Origin: Pseudomonadota bacterium
Lineage (GTDB): Bacteria; Myxococcota_A; UBA796; UBA9615
Direction of reading: 5' to 3'
Assembly: GCA_024229515.1 (NCBI GenBank)
Contig: JAAESI010000216.1
Coordinates: forward strand, 1 to 64,000
DNA length: 64,000 nt
Position numbers and translations under genes: made by a program. Positions 8,651 to 17,379 of this stretch are shown one piece after another. The notes beneath the pieces are model-generated. The model was not told where the DNA came from. It did no database searches and saw only the letters and a program-made list of their open reading frames with translations. Position 1 is the stretch's first letter; each line of letters opens with the position of its first letter.

Positions 8651-9241
8651 CTACAACCGGCCCGAGGTGGCCCACACCCGCATCGAGTCGGCCGTGGGGG
8701 CGGGGGACTCGAACACGACGGCGCTGGTGTTGGTGCCGGCGAGCCCGTCGGTGGCGGTGAACGCGATGGTTCCGGTGGAGAGTGAGTCGCTGAACCCCTG
8801 CAGGTCGAAGAAGAAGGGGTCGTCGGCGTTGCCCGCCCAGAAGCTGTAGCCGGCCTCTTCGTTCACCGTCTCGACGGGGCCGTCGATGAAGAGCGAGCCG
8901 TCCGAGGACGACTCCAGCTCGACCTGCACGCCCCAGTCGCCGGAGCCGTTCTGCCCGAAGCGGAACCAGAGGTTCTCATCCGCGGTCTGGTCGTCGTTGT
9001 AGTCGACGTGGATGCCGAGGATGGTCTCGTCGTCGTAGGTGGCAGTCTCGCTCAGCGGCGCGAAGGTGAGGATCAGGACGAGGTTCCCAGAGTCGACCCA
9101 GGCGTACAGGTCGCCCAGGTCGGCGGCGGGGTCGGCCTGCACCAGCGGGGCCTCGGCGTGGTCCGCGGCGATCGCGACGGCGGCGACGGCGGCGACGGCG
9201 GCGACGGCGACGAGGGTGGCGGCCAAGATGGCTCGTTTCAT
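8651..9241 (-). CDS. DUF4331 family secreted protein
   Basis: A 196-residue product with a signal peptide of about 26 residues built from AVAA repeats. The mature N-terminus is DHAEAPLVQADPAADLGDLYAWV, matching the DHADAP...DPxADLTDxYAW opening of DUF4331 proteins, whose function is unknown. The rest is beta-rich with ETATYDDETILGIHVDYN. The ATG at 9241 is chosen over an upstream frame extension because GGAGG lies 5 bases before it and the signal peptide starts there. It is the first gene of the run that continues into the lipoprotein, ligase, BtaA-like, exporter and HMG-CoA reductase genes, and it is divergent from the UbiA gene 35 bases away. Confidence 0.75.
   Translation of the reverse strand: MKRAILAATLVAVAAVAAVAAVAIAADHAEAPLVQADPAADLGDLYAWVDSGNLVLILTFAPLSETATYDDETILGIHVDYNDDQTADENLWFRFGQNGSGDWGVQVELESSSDGSLFIDGPVETVNEEAGYSFWAGNADDPFFFDLQGFSDSLSTGTIAFTATDGLAGTNTSAVVFESPAPTADSMRVWATSGRL
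9173..9212 (-). repeat. 9-bp tandem repeat inside a signal peptide
   Basis: About four copies of a GCGACGGCG unit encode the VAAVAAVAAVA core of the DUF4331 signal peptide. Copy number could vary by slippage, which would lengthen or shorten the hydrophobic core. Confidence 0.6.
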
Positions 9242-9276
9242 GGTTCCTCCAAGGCGCAGATGGTACTGCTTTCGGC

Positions 9277-10218
9277 GTGACTGACCACACCGCAAGTCCC
9301 AAGCATCTGATCGCGTGGATGAACGAGCGCTTCCCGCCGTCTCACGGCGTGCTCTTCCTCATCATGTACGTCACGGCGTTGCTGTTCGGGCAGTTCGTGG
9401 CCGGCGCGGGCGCACTCAGCGTCAGCGTTCAGGGCCTGATCGGCTTCGCGGGCGCGTGGAGCTTCTTCCTGATGCTGCGCGTCTTCGACGAGCACAAGGA
9501 CTACGACCTGGACCTGCTGAACCACCCCGAGCGGGTGCTGCAGAGCGGGAAGGTGACCCTGGGCCACCTCAAGGTGCTGGGCGCGGGCGCCATCGCGACG
9601 CAGGCGGTGGTGTCGCTGTGGTTCGACGGCTGGACGGTCGGTCCGGTGACGCAGTGCTGGGCGGTCGTGATCGTCTGGTCGTCGCTGATGGCCAAGGAGT
9701 TCTTCGTCGGCGAGTGGCTGGAGAAGCGGCTGGTGCTGTACGCGCTGTCGCACATGGTCGTGATGCCGATGGCGTTGGTGTGGATGGCGACGATGGGAGC
9801 GGGGCGGATCGAAGCGGCCGACTTCGCGCTGCTGGCGGCGCTGTCGTTCCTGTCCGGGGCGGCGTTCGAGGTCACGCGCAAGACCAAGGGACCGGAGGAG
9901 GAGCGGGACACGATCCAGAGCTACTCCCAGGTCTGGGGCGCACGGGGCGCGGCCGCGATCGTGGCGGTGCTGCTGGTGGGCCAGGCGGCCGTCGAAGTGC
10001 TCCTGCTGAAGACGATCGCGATCGCCCACTGGGGCTGGTACGCGGGGCTCGCGGCGACGTTCGTGCTGCCGGCGGCCGCGCTGGCGAAGTACGTGCAGGC
10101 GCCCTCGACCAAGGGCCGCGAGGCCAACGAGGGCGGGGTGTCGATGGCGATGCTCGGCGCCTACGTGCTGCTGTTGGCGGCCATGATCGCGGTGCGGTCC
10201 ATCGTCTGGACCGGCTAG
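9277..10218 (+). CDS. UbiA-family prenyltransferase
   Basis: A 313-residue protein with eight to nine hydrophobic segments. The first Asp-rich motif is RVFDEHKDYDLDLLNHPER (about residues 67-85). The second polar loop is KTKGPEEERDTIQSY (about 208-222). The spacing and the DYDLDLLNHPER sequence resemble UbiA members that attach prenyl chains to aromatics or to glycerol lipids (archaeal DGGGP synthases have DYEID...RPxRPIPSG). The start is a GTG 35 bases from the divergent DUF4331 start, so both transcripts likely share a regulatory region. Together with the HMG-CoA reductase next door it suggests isoprenoid transfer. The acceptor is unknown. Confidence 0.8.
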   Translation: MTDHTASPKHLIAWMNERFPPSHGVLFLIMYVTALLFGQFVAGAGALSVSVQGLIGFAGAWSFFLMLRVFDEHKDYDLDLLNHPERVLQSGKVTLGHLKVLGAGAIATQAVVSLWFDGWTVGPVTQCWAVVIVWSSLMAKEFFVGEWLEKRLVLYALSHMVVMPMALVWMATMGAGRIEAADFALLAALSFLSGAAFEVTRKTKGPEEERDTIQSYSQVWGARGAAAIVAVLLVGQAAVEVLLLKTIAIAHWGWYAGLAATFVLPAAALAKYVQAPSTKGREANEGGVSMAMLGAYVLLLAAMIAVRSIVWTG

Positions 10219-10901
10219 TCAGCGGCGGCCAGGACCACGGGGTAGGTCACCTTCACGGGGCCGTTGTCCGGCGGGCTGAACCACAGGTCTGAGAACACGT
10301 TGAGTGCGCAGCTCTCCATCATCGGGTGCTCGACGGTGGTGTCGGCGATCCCGAGCTCCGTGATCGCTGCCAGGGGGGTGCCGTCTTCGGCCGCCTCGCC
10401 GTCCTGCGGTACGTCGATGACGATCTCGAAGAGCACGCGGCCGCCGATGTCGGGGTCGACGTTCAGCCACGCCTGGTAGCACTCGCGCAGTTGGGGGAGG
10501 GCCTCGCGCACGGCGGCGTCGATGCCCTGCGGGTCGACCGACCAGATGGTGCGGAGCTCGTTGGGGTCGGACGGTTCGGGGTCGTCGAGGGTGGGATCGG
10601 GCTCGGCGGTGTCGTCGTCGTCTTCGACCGGTTCGGGGCGGGGCGGGGCCGCGCGGGCCGCTTCGGTCCCGGAGCGGTCGGGGGAGCCGGCGGAGGGGGA
10701 GCGGGTGGCAGAGCGGGCCCGCTCGAACGGGATCTCCGAGTTTGGCGGCGCTCCGTCGGGCACGCCCAGGTCCACGGACGCGGGCGTCGGCGCGGGTGTG
10801 GGCGCGGTGGGCGTGGGGCTGCGGAGGTAGGCCATGGCGCCGAGGACGACGAGCACGGCGAGGACGGCGAGGACGAGGGCGCGCGGGTTCATCCCGGCCA
10901 T
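10215..10901 (-). CDS. AgmX/PglI C-terminal domain-like membrane-anchored protein
   Basis: About 228 residues: a single N-terminal membrane helix (ALVLAVLAVLVVLGAMAYL), a long Pro/Ala/Glu-rich linker with an EDDDDTAEPDPT stretch, then a compact C-terminal domain. In that domain, LPQLRECYQAWLNVDPDIGGRVLFEIVI matches the TonB-like AgmX/PglI C-terminal fold of myxobacterial gliding and envelope proteins. Two ATG codons, at 10901 and 10892, are possible and the Shine-Dalgarno signal does not decide between them. It converges on the UbiA gene with a 4-base overlap. Envelope or periplasm-spanning role is inferred. Confidence 0.65.
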   Translation of the reverse strand: MAGMNPRALVLAVLAVLVVLGAMAYLRSPTPTAPTPAPTPASVDLGVPDGAPPNSEIPFERARSATRSPSAGSPDRSGTEAARAAPPRPEPVEDDDDTAEPDPTLDDPEPSDPNELRTIWSVDPQGIDAAVREALPQLRECYQAWLNVDPDIGGRVLFEIVIDVPQDGEAAEDGTPLAAITELGIADTTVEHPMMESCALNVFSDLWFSPPDNGPVKVTYPVVLAAAD

Positions 10902-10955
10902 CGTACTTCGGTCGGGGCTCCGGACCCCACGGCGGCTGGGCAGGTAGCGTGCCTC

Positions 10956-11567
10956 ATGCGCTCGCACCCGCTGATCCAGCGCCTCCTCGGCCTCGGACTC
11001 CTCGCCGTGCTCCTCGCCGGCGCCCCCCTCGCCCCCGCTTACGCCGACGAACCGGACCCCGAACCGGAGCTGAGCGAAGAGGCGATGCGCGAGACGCTGC
11101 TGCTGCTCCAGCGGCGGCGCATCGCGCTGCAGGTCCACCAGGTGCTGGCCGAGACCGCGTTCGTCGCCGTTCTGACCTCGGCGAGCCTGTCGACGGTGGG
11201 AACCGTGCTCCGCTTCGCCGGCGTGCCCAAGGCAGACCTCGTCCCCCTCGACGTCGCCGAGTTCGTGTCCTCGATCGTCGCGGCGGGCACCTACTCCCCC
11301 GCCGGGATCATCGCCTGGGCGGCCCCCTCACCCACCGGCTACATCACCGGCAAAGGCATCAAGGCGCCGTTCGACGGCCGCGCCGAACACATCCTGTTGT
11401 CGATCCTCCACGGCCTGCTCTACGGCGCCTACTACTCGACCGGCATCGCCCTGCTGGCCGGGGTCCCCGACCAGGTGCGCCAACCGCTCGCCATCGGCCA
11501 CGCCGCCTGCGGATTCGGAGCCGCCATCGTCATCGGCATCGCCGACCACACCGTCGGCACCCGCTAG
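10956..11567 (+). CDS. Small membrane protein of unknown function
   Basis: A 203-residue product with a signal peptide (RLLGLGLLAVLLAGAPLAPAYA). A charged segment with LLLQRRRIALQVHQVLAE follows, and then about four hydrophobic helices separated by short loops, including YITGKGIKAPFDGRAEH. The His-containing helices recall cytochrome-b561-like membrane proteins, but the heme ligands cannot be assigned and I do not name a family. It is divergent from the AgmX-like gene and converges on the ECF sigma gene with overlapping stops. Confidence 0.6.
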   Translation: MRSHPLIQRLLGLGLLAVLLAGAPLAPAYADEPDPEPELSEEAMRETLLLLQRRRIALQVHQVLAETAFVAVLTSASLSTVGTVLRFAGVPKADLVPLDVAEFVSSIVAAGTYSPAGIIAWAAPSPTGYITGKGIKAPFDGRAEHILLSILHGLLYGAYYSTGIALLAGVPDQVRQPLAIGHAACGFGAAIVIGIADHTVGTR

Positions 11568-12118
11568 CGCTCCAGGCGTCCGCGCAGCTTCTTGTGCGCG
11601 CGGCTGATCCGGGCGCGCACCACGTCGTGGCTGAGGCCCAACGCCTCCGCGATCTCCGGTCCCTTCCATCCCCGTGCGTCCGCGAGGATCAGGATCGCGC
11701 GGTCCTCCGGGGCCAACGACTGCAGCGCCTCGGCCAGCGTCTCGGCCAGCTCGGCCCGCGCCGCGAGCTCCTCGGGGGAGTCATCGCCCGCGACGATCTC
11801 CTCGTCCCGCACGTGCAGCGCGGGGTCGTTCTTGCGCCCCCTCCGCATGCGGCTGCAGGCGGTCGCGACGAGGCGCACCAACCAGCGGTCGACCCGTCCT
11901 TCGCCCCGGAAGCCCTCGCCGTACGTCCACGCTCCCAGGGCCGCGTCCTGCACGGCGTCCCGCGCGTCTTCCTCTGAGGAGCAGTAGCGCCGCCCCGCGG
12001 CGAGCAGCTGCCGTCCGTAGCAGCGGGTGAGCCGATCGAGCACGGCGACATCACCGCTCCGGAGCAGGGCGGCGATGTCGTCGGGATCGCAGAGGGGATC
12101 GGCGAGCAGGTTGGTCAC
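11564..12118 (-). CDS. ECF-type RNA polymerase sigma factor
   Basis: A 184-residue sigma-70 family protein with region 2 (EEDARDAVQDAALGAWTYG...VDRWLVRLVATACSR split by a short loop) and region 4 (SLAPEDRAILILADARG, then the helix-turn-helix EIAEALGLSHDVVRARISRA). The GTG start overlaps the DUF302 stop as GTGA, so it is translated as the last gene of an OsmC-DUF302-sigma operon. No anti-sigma gene is adjacent. Its link to two stress-related proteins suggests an envelope or redox-stress regulon, which is inference. Confidence 0.85.
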   Translation of the reverse strand: MTNLLADPLCDPDDIAALLRSGDVAVLDRLTRCYGRQLLAAGRRYCSSEEDARDAVQDAALGAWTYGEGFRGEGRVDRWLVRLVATACSRMRRGRKNDPALHVRDEEIVAGDDSPEELAARAELAETLAEALQSLAPEDRAILILADARGWKGPEIAEALGLSHDVVRARISRAHKKLRGRLER

Positions 12119-12534
12119 GCGGTCGGCAGGCTCTCCAGGGCAGCGGTGAGGCGGCGCTCGACCTCGGTCGCGACAGGCGCGAGATCGGGGTTGTCCACCA
12201 CCATGAACATCTTGCCGGGGTGGATCGCGGAGACCACGGTGCCGCCGTCGGGCTCCTCCGAGACCACCACGTTGCACGGCAGCAGCAGGCCGATCGCGGG
12301 CTCCGCTTGCACGGCCGCGTGGGCCATCGGCGGATTGCACGCGCCCAGGATCGTGTAGCGACGGCCAAGGTCGACGCCGAGCTTGGCCTGCAGCGTCGAC
12401 TCCATGTCGATGGTCGTCAGCACGCCGAAGCCCTGCTCCTTGAGCGAGGCGGTCACGCGTTCGACGGCCACGTCGTGGTCCATCGCGGGGAGGGTCCGGG
12501 TCAGGCCGTAGGACGGTTGGCCGAAGTGGGTCAT
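12115..12534 (-). CDS. DUF302 domain protein
   Basis: A 139-residue protein covering one complete DUF302 domain: alternating strands with GACNPPMAHAAVQ and GLLLPCNVVVSE, the two most conserved parts of the family. The fold is a small cytoplasmic alpha/beta domain of unknown role, often near redox or metal-stress genes. The ATG overlaps the OsmC stop (ATGA), so it is co-translated with its neighbours. Confidence 0.85.
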   Translation of the reverse strand: MTHFGQPSYGLTRTLPAMDHDVAVERVTASLKEQGFGVLTTIDMESTLQAKLGVDLGRRYTILGACNPPMAHAAVQAEPAIGLLLPCNVVVSEEPDGGTVVSAIHPGKMFMVVDNPDLAPVATEVERRLTAALESLPTA

Positions 12535-12986
12535 GCGCTCTGCTCCAGTGCGTCGACCTCGTGGGTGACGCCGTTGACGATCATCACTTCGCTCAGCGGC
12601 ATGGCGCGCCGCAGCGTCGCGGAGATCGCACAGTACTTGTCTCGGCTGAGGGCGATCCCCTTGCGCAGCTTGTCCAGCGGGAGGTCGTCGCCCTCGAAGC
12701 GGTAGGTGATGCGAGCGTTCAGGTACCGCCGGGGGTGCTCGTCGGCGATGTCGCCCTCGGCGCTGACTTCGAACGACGCCGGCTCGATCCGCATCTTGCG
12801 CATCACCGCCGCGACGTCCATCGCCGTGCAGCCCGCCAGCGCGGACATGAGCAACGGCTTGGGGCGCGTGCCGAGGCCCCGCCCGCCCCCCGCTTCACTG
12901 GCGTCCATCACGAGGGGGAAGCCGTCGGATTCGGCGTCGAAGGTCATGCCCTCTCGCCAGGTCAGGGTGCTCGATTCGGTCGTCAT
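12531..12986 (-). CDS. OsmC/Ohr-family peroxiredoxin-like protein
   Basis: This 151-residue protein has both OsmC-family cysteines, in ALAGCTAMDVAAVMRKMR and in RDKYCAISATLRR. Characterised relatives reduce organic hydroperoxides through such a Cys pair. The sequence around Cys2 is closest to the YhfA-like branch. The ATG at 12986 is preceded by AAGGAG at 7 bases, a strong site for the first gene of the operon with DUF302 and the ECF sigma factor. Confidence 0.9.
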   Translation of the reverse strand: MTTESSTLTWREGMTFDAESDGFPLVMDASEAGGGRGLGTRPKPLLMSALAGCTAMDVAAVMRKMRIEPASFEVSAEGDIADEHPRRYLNARITYRFEGDDLPLDKLRKGIALSRDKYCAISATLRRAMPLSEVMIVNGVTHEVDALEQSA

Positions 12987-13082
12987 GATCTCACTCCTTT
13001 GATTGCAGGAGCCAGTGGGGCCCCGGAGTGTGACCGATGACCTGAAACGAATCGGTGATCGATCCCAGGGTAGGGTGCAGAC

Positions 13083-13598
13083 GTGCTCGTCCGCGCCGCC
13101 GTCATCGCTGTCCTGCTGCTCAGTGCCTCCGCCCACGCGGGCGAGGTGACGGTGCACACCGACGACGGTCACGTGATCGCGAGCACCCGGGTCGTCGCTC
13201 CCATGGCGGCGGCGCGTGCGCTGCTGTCCAGCCCCGAGCGGATCGCGAGGGTCGACGGTCGCGGCACCCAGGTCTCGTCCCGGACCGAGGACGGCTGCGT
13301 CGTCTCGGACGTGGTCGCCCGCAGCGGGTTCAAGGAGATCGAGTACACCTCCCGCAGCTGCCCTGTCGCCGAGGGCTTCCGGGGGACGCTCGTCGCCAGC
13401 GAGCAGCTGCGTGAGTTGGAGGCCCGCTGGACGCTCGCCGAGGCCGACGGTCAGCTCGTCATCGAGTACGACCTGTACGTCGTCCCGCGGCTCAGGATCT
13501 CGCCGAAGATCGTCGCGACGCTGTCCCGCGGCGCGGTGCGCAGGCTGGTCGAAACGATCGGCGAGGAACTCGAACGCGAGGCCGGCACGGCCCCCTGA
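13083..13598 (+). CDS. Secreted START/SRPBCC-like domain protein
   Basis: A 171-residue product with a cleavable signal peptide ending near SASAHAG. It is followed by the beta-alpha-beta pattern of polyketide cyclase/START-like domains, including GFKEIEYTSRSCPVAEGFRG and a C-terminal helix GAVRRLVETIGEELER. These domains bind hydrophobic ligands. The start is a GTG. It is divergent from the OsmC operon across 96 bases. Assignment rests on pattern only. Confidence 0.6.
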   Translation: MLVRAAVIAVLLLSASAHAGEVTVHTDDGHVIASTRVVAPMAAARALLSSPERIARVDGRGTQVSSRTEDGCVVSDVVARSGFKEIEYTSRSCPVAEGFRGTLVASEQLRELEARWTLAEADGQLVIEYDLYVVPRLRISPKIVATLSRGAVRRLVETIGEELEREAGTAP

Positions 13599-13670
13599 CC
13601 GATCAACTCGTTGGGCGATGCCTGTGCGAGTGGAGAGCCTTCTGACCGTTCGCTGATACGCTCCGGTCCG

Positions 13671-16289
13671 ATGTCCACGGACCCCAACGTCGTCGGCGGC
13701 AAAGCTGCCGGCCTCGCCCGCCTCGTCGACGCGGGCGCCAACGTGCCCTCCTTCTTCGCCCTCGCGGGGGACGAGTTCGTCGAACACCTGCGGCGGGCGA
13801 ACCTCTTCGCGGACGTCGCCTCGGCCCTCAAGCACGCCGGTGCGGACGAGGTCCCGGTGGTCGCGGCGCGGCTGACCGAGCGGCTCCTGCAGACCGGGGT
13901 GGGCGACGAGCTGCGGGCCTACATCGGCGCGAAGCTGTCCCCCTGGGGCGACGTCCCCATCGCCGTGCGCAGCTCCATGGTCGGCGAGGACTCGGCGTCG
14001 GCGTCCTTCGCCGGACAGCTGGAGAGCTTCCTGTACCGGCGCGGGCTCGACTCGGTCTGTGAGGCCGTACTCCACTGCTGGGCCTCCGCCCTGGGCGAGC
14101 GCGTGCTCGTCTACCGCCTCCGCCTCGAAGGCCAGCTGACCGTGCCCCGCGTCGGCGTCGTCGTGCAGGAGATGGTCACCGGCGAGGTCAGCGGCGTCAT
14201 CTTCACCGCCCACCCCGTCACGGGCCGACGTGACCACACCCTCGTCACCGCCGCCTGGGGCCTCGGGGAGGGGGTCGTCTCCGGCGTCTGCAACGCGGAC
14301 GACTACGTGGTGGGGCACGACGGCGAGGAGGTCGACCACGCCGTCGCGGACAAGGACCTGCGGCTGGTGCGCCCGCCGGACGGCTCCCCCGGAACGTTGG
14401 AGGAGTCGGTCCCCGAAGCGGATCGAGGCCGCCGCTGCCTCGACCCCGCGGGCGCCGCTCGCGTGGCCCGAGAAGCGGTTCGCATCCAGCGCGCCTTCGG
14501 AGCTCCCCAGGACATCGAGTACACGCTCCGCGGCGACGAGCTGTTCCTCCTCCAGGCGCGCCCGATCACGAAGCTGCCGGAGCCCGAAAACACCGACGGA
14601 CCCGTCGTCGTGTTCGACAACAGCAACATCCAGGAGAGCTACTGCGGGGTCACCACGCCGCTGACTTTCAGCTTCGCCCAGCGCGCGTACGCGTCTGTCT
14701 ACGAGCAGACGATGCGGGCGGTGTCGCTGCCGGAGTCGGTGATCGGCGCCCACGCCCCGATGCTGCGCAACCTGCTCGGGCTCGTCCGGGGCCGCGTCTA
14801 CTACAACATCAACAACTGGTACCGCGGCCTGCTCCTGCTGCCTTCGTTCGGCACGAACAAGGAGGACATGGAGGCGATGATGGGGCTGACCGACCCGGTC
14901 GACCTCGTCCAGGACACGACCCTGACGATGGGCCAGAAGCTGGCGAAGCTCCCCGGGATGCTGCTGACGCTGTGGCGGCTGATGCGCCAGTTCCGCGCCT
15001 TGCCCCGGTCGGTGGCGGGCTTCCTCGCGGATTTCGAGGCGAGCTACGCCGCCGTCGATCGGGGCACCTTCGCGACGGCCACGTTCAGCCAGCTGATGGA
15101 CAAGCTGGACCTGCTGGACGACCGCATGCTCGGCCGTTGGCACGTGCCGATCGTCAACGACTTCTACGTGATGATGACCACCGGCAAGCTCCGCCGGCTG
15201 CTCGGTGACGACCTCGCGCCGCTGTACGCGGGGCTGATGAGCGGCGAAGAGGGGATCGAGTCCACCGAGCCGACCAAGGCGTTGATCCGGCTCGCCGCCT
15301 ACGCCCGCACCGAGCCCGCGCTCGCCGATGCGGTGCGCTCCTGGCCGGCTGACGCCGACGCCCTCGCTGGCGACGCGGAGTTCCAGCGCCAGCTCGCCGC
15401 CTACATCGAGCGCTACGGCGACCGCGTGATGGGGGAGCTCAAGCTGGAGACCATCACCGCGCGCACCGATCAGACCTTCGTCTTCGACTGCCTGCGCGGC
15501 TTCCTCGACCGGCCCGATCTCGATCCCGAGTCGTTGGCCCGCCGCGAACGCGAGCTCCGCGGGGAGGCCGAGGCGTCCGCCGGTCCCCGGATGCGCAAGC
15601 TCCGTCCGGCGCTGCGCAAGGCCCGCGAGGCGGTCAAGAACCGCGAGAACATGCGGCTCGCCCGCACCCGCATGTTCGGGCTGTACCGCGACGTCTACGC
15701 CGCCCTCGGCCAACGCCTCGCCGAGGTGGACCGCCTCCCCGATGCCCGGGACGTCTTCTTCCTCACCGTCGAGGAGCTGCGCGCCTTCCACGAGGGCACC
15801 TCCACCGGCACCGACCTCGCCGGCCTCGCCGCCGTGCGCAAGGCTGAATTCGCCGGCTACGCCGCGACCCCCGAGCCGCCCCACCACTTCTCCACGCGCG
15901 GTCCGGTCTCCCTCGGCAACCGGTACCGCGGCCCCGACCGGCCCGCCCCCGACGGCGACGCCACCGTGCTCCAGGGGATCGGCTGCTACCCCGGGATCGT
16001 GGAGGCCGACCTGCGCGTCATCCTCAGCCCGGACGACGGCCTCGACGTGAACGGCCGCATCCTCACCACCGTGCGCACCGACCCCGGCTGGGCGCCGCTG
16101 TTCCCCGCCGCCGCCGGCATCCTCGTGGAGCGCGGCAGCACGTTGAGCCACTCCGCCGTGGTCGCCCGCGAGCTCGGCATCCCCGCCGTCGTGGGCGTGC
16201 CCGGCCTGCTCCAGATCGTGGAGGACGGCGAGCCCGTCCGGCTGGACGGCGCCACCGGCACGGTCGAGAGGCTGCGCGATGCTCCCTGA
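13671..16289 (+). CDS. PEP-synthase/rifampin-phosphotransferase-like enzyme (ATP-grasp plus swivelling His domain)
   Basis: At 872 residues it is close to the length of rifampin phosphotransferase (Rph). Its order is the same: an N-terminal PPDK-type ATP-binding domain (AVRSSMVGEDSASASFAGQ near residue 100; EMVTGEVSGVIFTAHP near 165), a middle substrate domain, and a C-terminal mobile domain with the phosphorylated His in RGSTLSHSAVVARELGIPA (about 822). The family transfers the beta-phosphate of ATP to pyruvate or to a drug through phospho-His. The missing PEP/pyruvate-binding TIM barrel argues against true PEP synthase. The ATG at 13671 follows a non-coding leader. It overlaps the acetyltransferase-like gene by 11 bases. 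The true substrate is not known. Confidence 0.8.
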   Translation: MSTDPNVVGGKAAGLARLVDAGANVPSFFALAGDEFVEHLRRANLFADVASALKHAGADEVPVVAARLTERLLQTGVGDELRAYIGAKLSPWGDVPIAVRSSMVGEDSASASFAGQLESFLYRRGLDSVCEAVLHCWASALGERVLVYRLRLEGQLTVPRVGVVVQEMVTGEVSGVIFTAHPVTGRRDHTLVTAAWGLGEGVVSGVCNADDYVVGHDGEEVDHAVADKDLRLVRPPDGSPGTLEESVPEADRGRRCLDPAGAARVAREAVRIQRAFGAPQDIEYTLRGDELFLLQARPITKLPEPENTDGPVVVFDNSNIQESYCGVTTPLTFSFAQRAYASVYEQTMRAVSLPESVIGAHAPMLRNLLGLVRGRVYYNINNWYRGLLLLPSFGTNKEDMEAMMGLTDPVDLVQDTTLTMGQKLAKLPGMLLTLWRLMRQFRALPRSVAGFLADFEASYAAVDRGTFATATFSQLMDKLDLLDDRMLGRWHVPIVNDFYVMMTTGKLRRLLGDDLAPLYAGLMSGEEGIESTEPTKALIRLAAYARTEPALADAVRSWPADADALAGDAEFQRQLAAYIERYGDRVMGELKLETITARTDQTFVFDCLRGFLDRPDLDPESLARRERELRGEAEASAGPRMRKLRPALRKAREAVKNRENMRLARTRMFGLYRDVYAALGQRLAEVDRLPDARDVFFLTVEELRAFHEGTSTGTDLAGLAAVRKAEFAGYAATPEPPHHFSTRGPVSLGNRYRGPDRPAPDGDATVLQGIGCYPGIVEADLRVILSPDDGLDVNGRILTTVRTDPGWAPLFPAAAGILVERGSTLSHSAVVARELGIPAVVGVPGLLQIVEDGEPVRLDGATGTVERLRDAP

Positions 16290-17367
16290 CGGATTCGTCG
16301 ATCTCCCCGCCCTCGTCTTCGCCGACGACCCCGGCTGGATCCCCGAGGAGCCGGCGTCCGTTCAGAAGGCCTTCAGCGCCCACAACGCCTGGTTCCAGCA
16401 GGGGGAAGCGGCCGCGTTCTGCAGCCCCGGATCGGCCCGCGTGGCCGCCTTCTTCCAGCCCGAGTTGCGCGTCGAGGACCGACGCGTCGCCTTCTTCGGC
16501 TACTGGTGCAGCGCGGGCGACGGCGGCGACGCCGAGCTCTTCGCCCAGGCCGAGGCGTGGGCCCGCGATCGCGGCGCGCAGGACGTCTACGGCCCCATCA
16601 ACTTCACCACCTACGGCCACTACCGAATCCGCTTGTCGGTGGAGTCCGATGAGGCGACGACGTTCCCCGACGAACCCCACAACCCGACCACGTGGCCGGG
16701 GATCCTGGAGGAGGCGGGCTACTCTCTCGATCAGCAGTACCTGACCCAGACGGGGCTCGGCGCGATGGGCCTGGTGGTCGCCCAGATGAAGAGGCCGGTG
16801 GTCGATCAGCTGCTGTCCGAGGGCTACCGGGTCGAGTCCTTCACCCACGCCGACTGGATGGACCGGCTGCGCGAGCTGCACGGCATCATCGACGCGGTCT
16901 TCGGGGCCAACTTCGCCTACTCGCCGCTGAGCTGGCCGACGTTCGAGGCCAAGTGCGGCGAGGGCTTCATCCGGCGCGCCGACCCCGAGGTCTCCACCGC
17001 CTGCTACGGCCCCGACGGCTCCCTCGCCGGCTTCTTCCTCGTCTACCCCCACTACGGCGCGCTGGTCTGCCAGGGCGCGGGGGCGGACCGGGCCCCCACC
17101 GGGGACCTGGACTTCGCCACCCACTGGCCTCAGCTGAAGGACCGCCCCTGGCGCGCGGCGATCGCCAAGACGGTCGGCGTGAACCCGGCTCACCGGGGCA
17201 AGGGCGTGATGGCGGCGCTGACCGGAGGCATCTTCGAGCGCGGCGCCGAGCGCTATCCGCACTGGTACGGGGCGATGATTCGGCAGGGGAACCTGAGCAG
17301 CAACTACGCGCGCGGCAACACGACCGGCGAGCGCTGGTACGGCCTCTACCGCAAGCGCCTGGACTAG
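16279..17367 (+). CDS. GNAT-like acetyltransferase-fold protein
   Basis: A 362-residue protein whose C-terminal half has the acyl-CoA-binding pattern AKTVGVNPAHRGKGVMAALTGG, which resembles the GNAT motif A. The N-terminal half (FFGYWCSAGDG, DVYGPINFTTYGHYRIR) is like that of long uncharacterised GNAT-fold proteins that modify amino or phospholipid substrates. The ATG lies inside the end of the preceding gene, so the two are probably translated together. Function is not assigned further. Confidence 0.65.
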   Translation: MLPDGFVDLPALVFADDPGWIPEEPASVQKAFSAHNAWFQQGEAAAFCSPGSARVAAFFQPELRVEDRRVAFFGYWCSAGDGGDAELFAQAEAWARDRGAQDVYGPINFTTYGHYRIRLSVESDEATTFPDEPHNPTTWPGILEEAGYSLDQQYLTQTGLGAMGLVVAQMKRPVVDQLLSEGYRVESFTHADWMDRLRELHGIIDAVFGANFAYSPLSWPTFEAKCGEGFIRRADPEVSTACYGPDGSLAGFFLVYPHYGALVCQGAGADRAPTGDLDFATHWPQLKDRPWRAAIAKTVGVNPAHRGKGVMAALTGGIFERGAERYPHWYGAMIRQGNLSSNYARGNTTGERWYGLYRKRLD

Positions 17368-17379
17368 CGCGCCCGGCGT

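Noticed and set aside
12531-16151. A 1206-codon minus-strand frame extending the OsmC gene upstream
   Set aside because: Beyond 12986 it is the complement of the START-like and PEP-synthase-like genes and lacks domain signals. The OsmC start has an AAGGAG site.
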